Origin: Erythroxylum novogranatense
Lineage: Eukaryota > Streptophyta > Magnoliopsida > Malpighiales > Erythroxylaceae
Direction of reading: 5' to 3'
Assembly (NCBI GenBank): GCA_029891385.1
Contig: CM057233.1
Span: 53,336,063 to 53,400,062 of the forward strand
Length of the DNA: 64,000 nucleotides
Shown here: piece by piece, positions 11,078 through 23,766 of the stretch
Layout: each line of letters begins with the position of its first letter
Position numbering within the stretch: position 1 is the first letter of the stretch
Notes under the pieces: generated by a model
What the model saw: the letters and a program-made list of their open reading frames with translations, nothing else
Databases searched by the model: none
What the model was told of the DNA's origin: nothing
Position numbers and translations under genes: made by a program

Positions 11078-14000
11078 CTAGACATAGTATATCATGCCAA
11101 CTTCAATGAGACTAATGTGAGGAATGTTTAGTGCCACAGCAGGTCCCCTGCAGTTCTTCCGAAGAAATGAATACCCGATATCAATTGCAAGCTTTTTCAA
11201 ATATGAGGAGTTCCTCCTAGCTTTTACATAAGAGTGCCCCATTATATACGCAACTCCTGCTTCCTTTGCCTGGATCAAATCGAGCAGCTCTTCCCTAACT
11301 GAAGGATCCATTCCAGTATTTTGTGGCAACTGAAACCTCACTTGACGTCTTCTGTTCTGAGGGTTCTCATCTTCATACACTGATCTTAAACTCTGAAGGG
11401 TTAACGATTTGCTGCTTTGAATTGAACCATCAAGAGGAAAGGAATCTTGCTCAAATACTACCAAACTCAAGCTCGATTGGCCAGTTCTAGTGCTCATAAC
11501 AGCCATTCTACCATCAAGTGATGAACTCTCAGAACCAGAGAATTGCGGTTCGACTGCTTCCATCTGTATGAACTCAGCTATGCTTTGAATAAGATTATTC
11601 TCAAAGTTCCCATTATCCCGCTGAATGTCCTTATAGCCATACCGTACAATGCACCTATACATACGATATGGTCTTGGGCATACACGGCCAATGAGAAAGC
11701 GCTCATCAGGAGAAACATATGGTACTGGCACTGATTTTACACAAACAAAAACTAAAACCTTGTGAAATGCAGGGAGATTTGTCACAAAGTGAGAGAAGAT
11801 TGGAGGTACTCCAGTTGCCAGCTCCGAGTAAATGAGACCTATGCCAGGCACACGAACAATGCCAAGGCTAGGGCCCAAACCTAGTAACCATTTCAAGGAA
11901 ACTTTGTTGTGCAGGTCGTAATTGTACTTCTTGCGAGTACCATAATGCCAGATATACATAACAAGCATGAAGATTACTGACAGTACAAGAGGAGCCCACC
12001 CACCCTGGGGTACTTTAATTAGCGCTGCTGACAAGTAGACTCCCTCAACGAACCAGAATATTAGAAGAAATGATGCTGCCAGGAATATACTCTTCTGCCA
12101 AACAAAGATTATGACAAGTGCCATAAGAAATGTCGTGATGAACATAACTGTCATGCACGCAAGTCCTGGAAGTAAACCACAAGTGTTAAAATTGATTACC
12201 ACTTTCAAGTAAAATCACATTGGAATAGAGGAAGCAATGAAAAAGGTTCAAACAACTTTCAATGCCTCTGTCATCAAATAAGCAATTGCTTTGAAACTTA
12301 ACATCAACTTGACAGGCCCCTTTTTGTTACAATTCTTTAGATGTCACATCAGCAATGCAAAATGTTCGGAGTATGAACAGAAAACAGCAAAAAATAGAGG
12401 CAGAAGCTACAGCAAATAGAAAGTACTTTGCATTTCAGTAGCCAGGCAGCATGTGTGTTTGTTTAACAAGTCATGAGAGAGAGGGGGAGAGGGAGAGACA
12501 GGGAGGGAGGGAGACCTACCATAAGCATTGCCTATCAAAGTTGTGTCTTCAAATCCGAGAGTTATAGCAAGAGTAAGGACCATAAGAATCCAGTTTATTT
12601 CTGGGATGTAGATCTGCCCATATATATGTTTTGATGTGTGGACTACCTTAACACGCGGAAAACAACCAAGGGCATGACATTGCTTCACAATAGAAAAAGT
12701 AGCAGTTATAACAGCCTGACTCCCAACGATAGCTGCAAGAGTGGCGATCACGAAAACAGGCCAAAATACTGGATCTGCAATACACAGGTAGACATTAAAA
12801 ATAGAAAGATAAAAGATTCCATACAGTTTTAGAAAGGAGATCTATTAGTTTAAATCAAAATCAATACCAGGAACAGAGAGGAAGAAGCTATTTGGAACAG
12901 AATTAACATTTTTGGAGAGAAAAGCAGCTTGACCCATATATTGCACCACCAAACAGGGGTATATAACAAATGCAAAAGCAAGCTGCATAGACAAGACATA
13001 AGTAGAATTTCTCACTTGTGATACTGAGAGAAGTAATTCAGTAAACAACAATACTTTATTGCCAAATATATGTTAATGTCTTATACCCGGATAGACATGG
13101 CAGTGAAATGACCAAGATCAGCAAACATGGCTTCAGCACCTGATAATTGATCTCACAAATTATCAGCAATTTGTACAGATTTGTGGCTTATATATCAAGT
13201 GAACCAATTCCAACACTTGGTTAGTGAACAAGCAGTTTCTGCTTTCCAATTTACAAGTTAGGAAAATTTCAAGCAATAAACCAGCTGATAATCGTGCATT
13301 GGTTGCAAAAACCAACTAACATATTAAAAAGAAACATACCAGTTATGCTAAGAAGAACTCCTCCAAGAGAGATCCAGCCATCTTTACCAGTCTGATTAAA
13401 GAACTTGATAATATAATGAGGTGATAATGCATATATAACCCTTGGATTCCAATATATGATGTTGTAAAGCCCGACAGAAAAGATTGATAGCAGCCAGATG
13501 ATTACAATTGGTGCAAACACAAAGGCTACTCTGTGAGTGCCACAATGCTGTAGAGCAAACAGGCCGACCAAAATGACACAGGCAAGCAAGAGCAGTTCAC
13601 CTGACAAAAGTGAATGCTAATATGTAAAACAAATCAATTTCAGGGATACCTTAAAGACATAGGCATGAATCAAATGCTAAACAAATCAAAGAAAAAACAC
13701 AGAAGGAGAAACAACTTTGAGAAATTAAAAAGAAATATAGGATTTACCTTTTGTTAGTTTACTTTCAGTATCTTTTAACCCTGACACTGAGGATAAAACT
13801 GCAAGCAAGAACAAAACAACTGCATTAGTTAATGATCAGAAATTTTAAACCATAACTAAAGATGCACCCATGCCATTTCAAGATAAAGTTTATATAATGT
13901 AAGAAAAATACGCCACATCGAGTTGTGTATGATTGTATGTGTCATCCACAATACCAGGAATATGAAAGAACCCCATTATTGAAATTGCTCATTAGAATCT

Positions 14001-16275
14001 ATGACTTAGTTCAAGATCCTCTAACTAACTGTAATCAAACAATTAGTAGATTTGTTCTACCAAAATGAGGATAAGCTAGGGTCATGAGTATAATCTATAA
14101 TCGAATAATCAAATCAATTCCACAAACATGCCTCAATGATCAAAAGCCCCAAAATAGGGAATTATCCTATGCACGCATGCACACAAGCACACAAAACATA
14201 TTCCTCTATGTATCACTGGACTTAAATTTAAATCTCCAACAATGGGATGCAGAGATTGAAAAGCCAAGACGCTTCTATCACCAATAGTATCAGTTCATGT
14301 GACAACTAAAGTCATCTCATCAACATGTCAAATGTAAACTCTTGAGTCTCAGTTGTCCCACATAGTAACCCTGAAATCAAGGGAATTGTGTCTGCCAAAA
14401 TCTATAAATTGTTCCTCCACAAGTTAAATCATGTCTCACAAATAATTGGATTTTATAAGGGTTAGTAGCCAAAGACTAATGTCATATCCCACCATAAATA
14501 TACAGAAATTTATTACCTGATATAGCTGGAGTGAGCACACCATCACCAATGACCATGCAAGCACCAAACAACACCACAACTAGTAGAGCAGTACGTAACC
14601 TCTTGTGCTTCTCCAAAAATCTCTTCAATGGAGAAGAGGTTGCGACATTCGCTGAGGGGCCATATTTATAGGTTGACAGCTCCTCATCAGCTGCTTGTTG
14701 ATTCGGAAGTAGGTTAAACTTAGCATGTCGACATAGCAGTGAATAAAGAGCAAATGTGCCACCTGGAATGAATTAAGATCCATTGATAGAGAGTAAGAAT
14801 TGGAATTTGTAAGATGAAAACCTAAGTTGATGAAGAATTAGTCTTACCTTCACCATTATCATCAGCACTCAGTAGGATAAAGACATATTTAATCAAGGGT
14901 AATAGTGTAAAGGTCCAAAAGATTAGAGAAAATACTCCAAGTACTGCTTCCTCATTCCGATAATTCTGCAACTTCCCGGTGAAAGTGTTTGAGTAAACGT
15001 AGAGAGGTGATGTACTTAAATCTCCATATACCACACCAAAGCTCTGATATGCTAGTAGCAGATTCTTTGATAGATTTACCCATGAAAACTGCAAAAAGCC
15101 ACCAATTTTTTAGCTTACATTGAGCTACAAACAAGGCTAGTCCTAGAAAAGATAAGCCCTAGTTAAGTTGATCCAGCTGAAATATGATTACAGCAGTCAT
15201 AAAACATTGATCATATATCTGGTTTAAAATACAATTGAGAGATACATTTAAATTTCCTAGGAGCACAAAAACCTTACTTAGAAACCTACAGCAGCCAAAA
15301 ATAAGCAATAGCGTAAGAAATAGCACAAGAAAACGAAAAACATAAAGCCATTCCTGATAACGCGTAGCATATAGCACTAACAAAATGCAATTGCCAAAAC
15401 AACAAAATTAACTAAAAGGTGTTTTCAAAGAGATATATTTTAGTTCGATGAAATTGAGACAAGCCATAGTGGTTTTTAGCAATCTTAGCCAGAGTCAACC
15501 AAGCTAGTAATCTTTTTACTTTTCTGCAGGCCAATCAAGTTCTAAAAGTAAATATATAACTTGAAAAGTTGTAAATTTTAGTCCATTTTGATTTCTCTTC
15601 TTTAACAATTAAAAAGCATCAAGACATGTTCAAAGAATCAGAACTTGAAAGGGGTTTTCGTTTATTGGATTAAAAAGTTATAATATGCTCTGGTAGAGAA
15701 CAACATCGTTCACTTTTGCTCCTGAAAAACGGACCCTTTAAGCATATAATTAAACAAACTTTATGATATAGAAGAGAAAGCGTTGAAAAAGGAAAAGAAA
15801 TTGTTAGCAGGAAGAAGAATCCTGGTTATAATTTCTAAGAAATAATAAAACAATCATATGAGAATTTGAAATGAGAAACAACCAAAAAAACGAGAAAATA
15901 AGCAAAATCAAGAGTTTGAGTGAAAGCGGCAACTAAAGAATTGAAGCTGATCTCAGAGATACAGCTGATAACAGATAACAAGGCATTTAAGACCCAAAAA
16001 AATCCAACTTCAAAACCACCAAGTGACTCCAAACACAGAAGTGATCAGAGACTGATACTCTTCCATTGATTTACAACACCGATCAAGCAGGACAGTTTTA
16101 CAATCAAGCCAAGTCAACTAAATGTTGTTCCCTTGCTTTTTTCTTGTTCAAATAGCAGCAAAAAGAAACGAAAGCTTCAATTAAACGAAACGCACCAAAG
16201 TAGGAGGAAAAATAGAGAGTAGAAAGTGACCTGAGAAAGGCGAGAAGAAGATTGAAATCCAGATTCTGGCTCCAT
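11078..16275 (-). CDS. KUP4: KUP/HAK/KT potassium transporter, KUP4/TRH1-like
   Basis: Predicted K+ uptake permease (K+/H+ symport) of the plasma membrane. Nine coding exons can be read with GT-AG introns: 16275-16231, 15088-14848, 14762-14517, 13798-13748, 13600-13340, 13139-13087, 12982-12868, 12774-12520 and 12165-11078. Together they give 2355 bp (784 residues), close to the roughly 775 expected. Residues 33-45 hold the family signature [13 protein letters not shown], followed by the [15 protein letters not shown] segment. Hydrophobic transmembrane segments run to about residue 500, and a long cytosolic C-terminal tail ends in the conserved [15 protein letters not shown]. The tail segment [19 protein letters not shown] and the N-terminal exon match recalled Arabidopsis KUP4 (TINY ROOT HAIR 1) better than KUP1, 2, 3 or 10, so orthology is inferred. 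In Arabidopsis KUP4 acts in root-hair growth and auxin transport. Exon 4 is only 51 bp. The first coding exon is 45 bp, followed by a 1142-bp intron. No disabling change was seen. Confidence 0.95.
12470..12512 (+). repeat. G-rich purine tract beside KUP4 exon 8 donor
   Basis: Just inside intron 8 of the K+ transporter gene, a GA-rich tract contains at least four runs of three or more G on the + strand (template strand). The corresponding pre-mRNA is therefore a CT-rich run immediately after the 5' splice site at 12519-12518. Confidence 0.75.
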
Positions 16276-16699
16276 TGGAACGATGAGATCACCTCTCTCT
16301 CTCTCCGGGTGTGTTTCTCTCTGGTTATAATTAATTAACACTTTGTTTGATAGTTGGATAGATATAAAACAGGAAGTAGCAAGTAAGTAGTAACATGGAT
16401 GGCGCTGCTCTCTCTCTCTCTAGTTCTGGCTTTCAAGTTTCGACCGAGGAAACCTTACCTTGTGCGTCACCAGTCACTCATGGGTGTACGCGTAATTTCA
16501 TGTTTTGAATTGCTTGTTTTTCTTTTCATTTCACTTTCTTTATTTTTAGGGTAAAAACAAGTATCAACTTTTTTGGGTATGGATCATTAAATTGCATTAA
16601 CTTTTACAGCAATTCACAAGATGGTGTAAGTGTAAGAAACTTCCTCATTGATAGGGATAGACTATATCACATGTATCAAGTGAATTACCCTCCACTTTT
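16276..16699 (-). promoter_or_regulatory. 5' leader and promoter region of the KUP4-like gene
   Basis: Immediately upstream of the KUP4-like ATG the sequence has CT-repeat tracts on the + strand (16293-16322 and 16408-16422), that is GA-rich on the gene strand, a common feature of plant 5' leaders and core promoters. No convincing TATA box or mapped start site can be given. Confidence 0.4.
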
Positions 16700-16955
16700 T
16701 AATACTCTTTTTTTTATTAAAAATAAGTGTCATTTTAAAGAGATTTTAATTATTCAAAATAAGCGCCGTTTATAATTTTTCATATATATTTATAATTTTA
16801 TTTCTAAAATTATCCTTTAATTTCTCTCGCATCCTAATTATACAGATTATATTTTTAAAGTAATTCAACATGCAATTAATAAGGGTATATCAAACATTTC
16901 ACTAACTTTCTTAATAAATGTGCATCTTTCTAAAACGACACATAAGAATGAGCAT
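16700..16955 (-). mobile_element. Decayed Stowaway-like MITE, related to the copy at 62552-62810
   Basis: Shares with 62552-62810, in opposite orientation, the blocks aaataagtgtcattttaaagaga, tatcctttaatttctct, gcatcctaattata, catgcaattaataagggtatatcaaaca and cacta-ctttcttaataa-tgtgcatc (20-base-or-shorter segments separated by small differences). The 5' terminus is eroded, so the boundaries are approximate. Confidence 0.75.
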
Positions 16956-18644
16956 GTTTGAAAATGTAGTTTACTTTTTTGACCTAAAGCTTCGACACAT
17001 TCAATTATTTGATTTCTATATCAAATTAATTACCACCTTATGTTTTTATATATAGCTAAATTAAAATAACAAGAAAAAATAGGAGAAGAATTTGGGACTA
17101 TATTAACTGTTTAAGTTTTTGCTATTTCAACTTAATTTCAAGTCATCTTATCTATATATTTATGTAAGACCTATATAAATATGTACACAGAAAAATTGAG
17201 ACAGGTTAAAAATAACAAAATAAGATTTATACCTATTGATGACTTGGGCAGTTCACATGAAAACAAAAGTCGAAGATAAGATTATATATAATGCCTGTCC
17301 CTCCTTGCAACTGTATAATAGTGCGTGGATCCTACTCCATTGTCATTAGAGATTGTTCTTTTGTCGTTACCGTTACCCTCGTCCCACGTAACAATAATAA
17401 CAGTACCGAAAGGACTTTCCCGCAATTACATTTACGCCTCGTTTAATTTTATCCCTAAAAAAACATTATTGGATTACTTATTAAATTCAATTATCTATTT
17501 CATTTGTAATTAGATCCTGTTAGGTTTTTACATTAGGAGATTCATTAGTCTTAAAACTATAAACATGCTTTCTAATTCTAATATTCTTTTATTAACAAGG
17601 TATATAAAATTTTATTAAATCATCATATAACTTTTAATTTTTATGTGTATTATTAAAACATGTTTCAATAGGTTCTATAATCATACAATCGTTACCACTT
17701 AGATCTTTAATTTCTATTTGTAATATCAAAACATATTTCAATGAGTTCTATAACCTTTACTTGATTGAATTTTTAGATTATAAATACTATATAGAAGATT
17801 TTAATATCCAAAAATTCAAGCAATCTGTCAAATAATTATAGGATACTTTACTACATTCTATATATAAAATCCTAGATTTCTTTGTAGTTTTGCGCAAATT
17901 ATAATACACGATAAGTATTATATGCTTGTGGTGTCAGAGAAAAGAGCTGAAATTTTAACTTCATTTACTGTCAGGATTTGGCAAAGGGTTAATTTTAACT
18001 CTAACTTTTTCACCGATTCATGATTTTAACCCTAACATTTGAGAGTAAATACTTATAAACCTAATATTTGGAAAACATTAAAATTTAACCTCACCTGGAC
18101 AAAAAATTCAAATAATTCTATTAAGTGTCAAGTTAGTACTTCCAAATAAGTTTTTATTGAAAAAAGTGGGGGGCCCTATGCTACATCAACGATGGCGTGG
18201 CAAGTGGGGGCAAATTTTAATTAAATTAAAGAAAAATTATTATATATTTAAAGTGTGCGACTCACCATTAACATTAAATATTAAACAAATATTGAACATA
18301 AGAATCACATGACTAATTATTTTCTTAACCCCAACAAAATTTAATCATGTCATTAGTTGAACAGAACAATTATTAACTTCAAAAAGATTTAGTTAAGACA
18401 AATTTAATAATTAATGAAAACATATTAGAAGTGAATACGATATTGCTTTTCTTACCATCTCTTCGTTTCTTCATTGTTTTCAATCGCCCTTTATTCTCCA
18501 TCATTATTGGTCATTGAGGTGAAGTTGTTAAATGGAAGCGCCATTCGTGCAATGTAGTGGTCAGCAATCCTCGAGAGAAGTCGTGAGCATCAAAGCTTGT
18601 TGAGTTAACTGAGGTATGTTAGATTTCATTATTGGTGTATGTTA
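16956..18644. other. Intergenic DNA between the KUP4-like promoter and the nested retrotransposon block
   Basis: AT-rich, with no gene recognised. A short open frame at 17325-17513 has no family resemblance. The last few hundred bases (from about 18430) include C/T-rich leader-like sequence and may belong to the same LTR-like sequence that resumes at 47489 beyond the Tat element, because the Tat insertion splits otherwise continuous flanking DNA. Confidence 0.5.
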
Positions 18645-18649
18645 GATAT

Positions 18650-19075
18650 TGGTCGAATTACGTGCAGTGCTCGACTCAGACCGGTCGAAGACGACCATAA
18701 TAGCCGATCGATTCCATTCTTCAATTGTCAATCTCCTACCTAATCGCCATGCAGCCCAAGCCCGATCCACGCCTTCCACGGCCGTTAGCGTGAGAAAACC
18801 TACCATGCAGAGAAGTTCACGTAAGAACCTAAACCTAGCTACAAACTATATATAGGTATAGTTTTCCCATAATTGAGTCTGAAATCGAACCTATTGTTTT
18901 CTCTGCGTTGATCAACCTCACCTTCACAAAAGACTTACTTGATCGTCGGAGGGCTAATCGGGACACAACCCGACGTGCCTTCCTTGTTTTGCGGTATCTT
19001 CACATCGAACTCATCACGGAAGCGGCGGGATCATGGAGCGAATCAACGCATGTCAAACCAAAATCCGCAGAACCA
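18650..19075 (+). repeat. 5' LTR of the Tat-type element
   Basis: A 426-bp LTR beginning TGGTCG and ending AACCA, matching 47038-47483 throughout with small indels. It contains a TATATA-type box near 18846-18853 (tatatataggtat). The common part ends exactly where the duplicated target gatat follows the 3' copy. Confidence 0.92.
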
Positions 19076-19097
19076 AATAAGCGTCCACCGTGGGGTA
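19076..19097 (+). other. Primer-binding region of the Tat-type element
   Basis: Directly after the LTR, aataagcgtccaccgtgggg aligns with the GGCGCC-CACCGTGGGG type sequence that usually follows plant Tat LTRs and pairs with a tRNA 3' end. It carries at least two differences, so it is decayed. Confidence 0.55.
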
Positions 19098-19136
19098 AGA
19101 ACGCGTCGAAACACACAGATCAGTCAGGCGACGACG

Positions 19137-19688
19137 ATGAACCTTGATATAGCCGCTGTTGCGGCTCTGGCGATGCAACGCATGGGTTTGCAGCTACCTG
19201 CAACTCTGCCGCCTGCAACACATGTTTTCCGCACGGAATCCTCAGATCCTAACGATCAACCACAACCTCAGGATTTGAAATAAGAAGAACAGAGTGTCGC
19301 TTTAGAGGATAACGCTGCACTCAATATGCACCCGAATCTCTGACACCGATCGGATGCAGATCCTGTTCCGCCTGTGTACACCTCCCTCACTAGGAAACAG
19401 ATTGAGGAAGCGACTAATCTATTGATCCGCCGGATTTTGCAATCTCAGCCAGCACAACGGCAGCCATTTGCGCGGCAGGCCACGCGACAGACCAGCATGA
19501 CGACCGATCGTCACCAGACAGAAAACCTAGAAAAAATCGTGGATGATCGGATTAACGCAGCTATGAGCTTCCGCCCAGATCGCCCGACATCACAGTATAG
19601 CTCTCCCTTCACTCTGAAAATTTTGGATCTCCTCCCGGCACCCGGAACCAAAATATCAACGCCAGAAAAATACACTGGCAAGACCGAC
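19137..19688 (+). pseudogene. Tat gag, N-terminal part
   Basis: The frame opens at ATG 19137 (MNLDIAAVAALAMQ) and continues through in-frame stops at 19281-19283 (TAA) and about 19341 (TGA) into YTSLTRKQIEEATNLL and EKYTGKTD at 19665-19688. There it is cut by the Tekay-like LTR. The frame resumes at 28503 after exactly one target duplication. It would encode the capsid-like structural protein. Both stops are one C-to-T change away from sense codons. Confidence 0.85.
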
Positions 19689-19700
19689 TGTAACATCCCG

Positions 19701-21764
19701 TGTAACACCCAAATACCCCCTGGGAGGATATGTGGATGCCACCCAATACAGTACAATCAAATCAAACTAGTTTACACATAACATCTCAAACAGTGCTTAC
19801 AATACATCACATCATCCGTCGTAAATGAAATTCAAAGTTATTAAAGGCCCAAAAATGTTCACTAAAAACATGTTCAACAATACAAAAACAGAATCCTTTG
19901 GCCAATGCAGTTGACTTGTCCCAGTCCTTAATCTCTTTGCTCTGTACCTACACGGGGCAAATCCACCGTGCTAAGCTTATAGCTTAGTGAGTAATCATTT
20001 ATCTAATTTAACCAATTTCTTTTCACAATAACGATATCAACATGCATTCAGAGATCAGAGATTAATACTCAGGCAGGCAAAATGTACTTCATAACAGATG
20101 TTATCATTAACGACAAAACAAAGCAAAAGTCCATAAAATAGAAGTGGTAACGGACTTATCGAAGATCAAGTCTCGACAATCGAAGTGTCCATATCGAAGA
20201 CACCAAGTATCACGAAGACCAAAGTCTCGATACCGAAGTGTCCATATCGAAGACACCGGCGTGTCACGGAAGATCAAGTCTCGACACCAAGTGTCCATAT
20301 CGAAGACATCAAAGTGTCACGAAGGCCAAGTCTCGACACGAAGTGTCACGAAGCGCTTCTGAGACTTTCTAGGCATGCCTATTTACCCACAACTCGGACA
20401 GAACAAATCATTCCAGACATTTCATGTGCAATGAATTAGCACTTCCAATAAAATAATCATGCAACAATCGCCTCAGACGTTCATTATCCTAATAAGACAC
20501 AATCAAGACAAGACACGTATGAGCACGCGGACATTCATTGTCCGGACCAAGATTACAATTCAAGACAGAAAAAATCAAAGTGAGACCGTCTGGGTCTCTT
20601 ACTTATTACCGATATACTTATCAAATGACTTACGAAATTACCGGTATTACATACTGAAATTATTGACATGACTGAAAGTCCCGACATCGACCAGACATTT
20701 ATCAAGACATTACCGAAAGTCCCGATTCTTGACATTTATCAAGACATTCTTGAAAAGTCCCGACATCGACCTTAAATCACCCTTACTATTTATTGCCTCG
20801 AAGTCCCGGCAATATCTGGCAGTGGTCGTTCCTCTATAATAGGGAACACAGATACAAATTATTATTGTATGATAAATGAGTATGATGCACGTTCATGCAA
20901 ATTTCGGGATTCTTCTCTTGTTCAAAATACGATTACTATTCACAAATCGTATTCTTATCGCTCACAAATACGTCGGTCTCGTTTACAAATACGTACGTTC
21001 ACTGTTCATCACTATGCTGCACTGTTCATCATCTTCTTCGACTTCCGAAACTTTCTTCTGTTCTTTTTATTTTTTTCACTTTCCTTTCTTTTCTTCTCAA
21101 TTCTTCTCAATTCTTTTAGCATCATCACTTAAAAACTAACCTATTGAGCAAGTCTAATCGATCATAATCATCCAAATCTTCAAATATTATAGATCTAAAA
21201 ATTTCTTTTACCAATATCAGATCTCATCCGACTATCTTTATAAAAGATAAGAACATATCATAGATTCATTATCAAAAGGACTAACCTCGTGATCTGCAGC
21301 AGAAAAGAGATCGAAATCATACTGACAGAGTTGCGGAACAACACCGATAAACACTATCGGTTCTGTCTCAAAATACTTAAGCAACCCGTATATATTCGTC
21401 CACTTATTCAATTTCTACTATTGGATGAATAGTTAATTACCTAAAAACACACTTATGAATTCTTCTCTCAAATAAATACCCAGAAGTTCCAAACAACTTC
21501 CAAAAATTCACCAAAATGCCGTCAGAAAATAAGGACTCGCAAAATAAATTGACAACTCAAAACTAATCCTCCATTAATTTCTAAAAATGTTTGAAGTATA
21601 CAAAAATTACTAAAATTATCTTAATACAGTCCGAATCAATCCGAAGTGTCATTAAACCAATGTACCCGGAAAATGCCATGAATGCCTGCCAAAATGTCAA
21701 AGAGACATAACCTAAATCGGACTAAATTTGCTTAATATGTCAACCCCTAATTTGGGGCGTTACA
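19701..21764 (-). repeat. 3' LTR of the LARD-like element
   Basis: A 2064-bp LTR. Across its last 640 bp it differs from the partner at about 20 positions by eye, mostly transitions. It contains about 140 bp (around 20425-20565) that the partner lacks, and three copies of a 53-54-bp tandem unit where the partner has about two. A TATA-like box for the minus strand lies near 20834-20845. Confidence 0.9.
20181..20352. repeat. 53-54-bp tandem repeat within the LARD LTR
   Basis: Units begin at 20181, 20234 and 20288, each with a/gaagtgtccatatcgaagac followed by a gtgtcac and an aagtctcgacac block. The homologous array in the other LTR (about 24254-24372) holds about two units. Confidence 0.85.
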
Positions 21765-21778
21765 ATTCTTCCCTCCTT
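21765..21778 (-). other. Polypurine tract of the LARD-like element
   Basis: Read on the minus strand this is AAGGAGGGAAGAAT, directly abutting the LTR start TGTAACGCCCC at 21764. This is the expected plus-strand priming site and confirms minus orientation. Confidence 0.85.
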
Positions 21779-21834
21779 AAGGAATTTCGTCCTCGAAATT
21801 CAGATCTGATCCGAAGAATTGCGGATACTGAGGT

Positions 21835-21920
21835 AACGGCTAGTTAAAAAAAACGGCTAGTAACGGCTAGATAACGGTCATAAACGGCTAGTTAACAGTA
21901 CAAAAATGTTCTATAAATAG
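21835..21920 (+). promoter_or_regulatory. AACGGCTAG repeat cluster with TATA box inside the LARD interior
   Basis: Four exact AACGGCTAG copies (21835, 21852, 21862, 21883) and one variant (21873) lie just upstream of ctataaatag (21911-21920). A C/T-rich leader-like run follows. AACGG is the core bound by three-repeat MYB proteins. The arrangement reads as a compact promoter on the strand opposite to the host element. Activity is inferred only. Confidence 0.5.
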
Positions 21921-22005
21921 AGACCATTCCTTCCTCATTACTTCATCCCTACACATTCTTTCTTTCTTACCTCAAAATTTCTTCTAGACGAAACCACATT
22001 TCACA

Positions 22006-22119
22006 ATGTTATCCGCTATCACATGCTTTTGTATAATTCTTATCATTATATATCTTTATCTCGTTCTTAGTATTAGTTTCGAGCTACATGAAGCTCGCAC
22101 TTTTTTTTTCTCTTCTTAG
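22006..22119 (+). CDS. Hypothetical 37-residue hydrophobic peptide
   Basis: This is the first ATG downstream of the TATA box at 21911-21920, about 90 bases further on. The frame encodes 37 residues beginning MLSAITCFCIILIII, with a hydrophobic stretch of about 20 residues like a signal peptide or membrane anchor, then SFELHEARTFFFSS and a stop. No family is recognised. Most likely it is a chance or relic frame left in captured sequence. It is listed only because the promoter-like array, TATA box, leader and ATG are correctly ordered and spaced. Confidence 0.2.
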   Translation: MLSAITCFCIILIIIYLYLVLSISFELHEARTFFFSS

Positions 22120-23749
22120 CATTTCCTATGATCCTTCTGTTGCTTATTGGCATAGCCTTTGAGCAAGGCATGTAATTTTTTTTCATAAGGGAAAAATAAA
22201 TGTTTTACTTTCACTTTCGGAATCAATAATGCCAATATCATCTAATACCACCAAATATCATAGCAAAGCACTATAGCCACAAAACCAATGTTTCTTCACA
22301 TAGTTACATAATCATACCAGTCAATGATCTCATTTCATAAGGAACATCATATGAACCAATCATCAGTCAAAAGGTTCAATTCATATCTTGCGATCATTAA
22401 TCTCATCTTTCACGTATTCCCTCTTGGAAAATCACGCAACAATGTGATCAAAGAAACCTAATATCAGATATCATCTCATGATCGATCATATAACTCGTCA
22501 CCTTATTCCACCAATTTCCTGACATACAGTCACATGCATCTCCCTCCGAACACATTACATTCACATCGCTACAGTGGTAATACAATTAACTCATGTGTCT
22601 TCTATACAGCATCAGATACACACAAATGTACCAGGATAGTACTCATTCAAACAATTCATAAACCTTCAGTTCTTCTATTCATTGACTCCGTATCGTATTC
22701 AATTCTTTCAATACCGCAAACTATCCGACATGTGTCACTACACCTACAGTGTCTCCAAGCTTTCAAAAATCAGGTATCAACTAATCACCTCACGCGACAT
22801 CATTTGTCTCTATGCTTACAAATTATTTTTTTTCTCTTCATTCCTGCAAAACATGAATGCTTTCACCCAAGTTCACTTATCACCATTTGTTCTCAATTGA
22901 TCTTGGACTAGACTTCTCTTTTATTCGTTCCTTATTTCTATCTCATCTTTCGATTGTCATTTATTTCGTCTTCCATAAACTGAACCATTCCAATCTTTTG
23001 CCACAAATTTGCCAATATCTCAAAATGCACCAAAATTGATCTTAAGAATCACACTTTCAAACTAGTATTCTTATTTTAACTTTGCCATTTTTTTTCTTTT
23101 CCCAAAAATTGGGCAGCATAACGGCTGTAGTTTATCCAGCCCAAAAATCTGCAATGATCAAACACACTTCTATAATGCTCACACAATAACCAAAATCATC
23201 GGACCTCCCGTCCGGAATCCAACATTAACAAACAACGCAATGATATACCGAACACGTCAATAAGTCTTAATCCAATAATCTCATCATAATCGAATCTCAA
23301 TACCCAATGCATGCACCAATACAAATGCATTACCTCATTATTTACTTATTTGACATCTTAGCTTCCTGAGCTAAAAATACGTATCGAAAATCAAACTCGT
23401 ACTTCTTGAACATACTGACATAGAATTCATTACAGACCTCACTTCGTCTAACCATAATAAGCATGTGTACATGCACGTTCAACAGTCTATTCAACTTCCC
23501 ATGTCTGAATCGCATCAATTCAGACACTTACGACATGTAACCATCATGACATTTTAATAACGAACCCATTCTTATAATCTTATCCAGAATCACAAATTCT
23601 CAACTACCTCATCAACAATCTTATGAATCTTTTCATACGGACATTCTAGAATCAAAACATGGGACAAACTGCATTAGGCTAGACACAACTCTTCTATTCA
23701 AGTACAAGCACTAGTTAAGCGTTGGTTAAACCAGAATCGCCTAAACCAT

Positions 23750-23761
23750 GCTCTGATACCA
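23750..23761 (-). other. Primer-binding site of the LARD-like element
   Basis: Plus-strand GCTCTGATACCA is the reverse complement of TGGTATCAGAGC, the standard plant initiator tRNA-Met primer site. It lies 5 bases from the LTR start at 23767. Confidence 0.9.
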
Positions 23762-23766
23762 AAAGA

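Noticed and set aside
14084..14287. Small ORFs in the KUP4-like introns (also 15159-15383, 15835-16032)
   Set aside because: They lie wholly in introns bounded by good splice sites, with no conservation expected and no recognisable family.
20869..21139. Hydrophobic ORFs repeated at 24767-25066
   Set aside because: They lie in the LARD LTRs and are read against the element; T- and C-rich sequence produces Phe/Ser/Leu strings.
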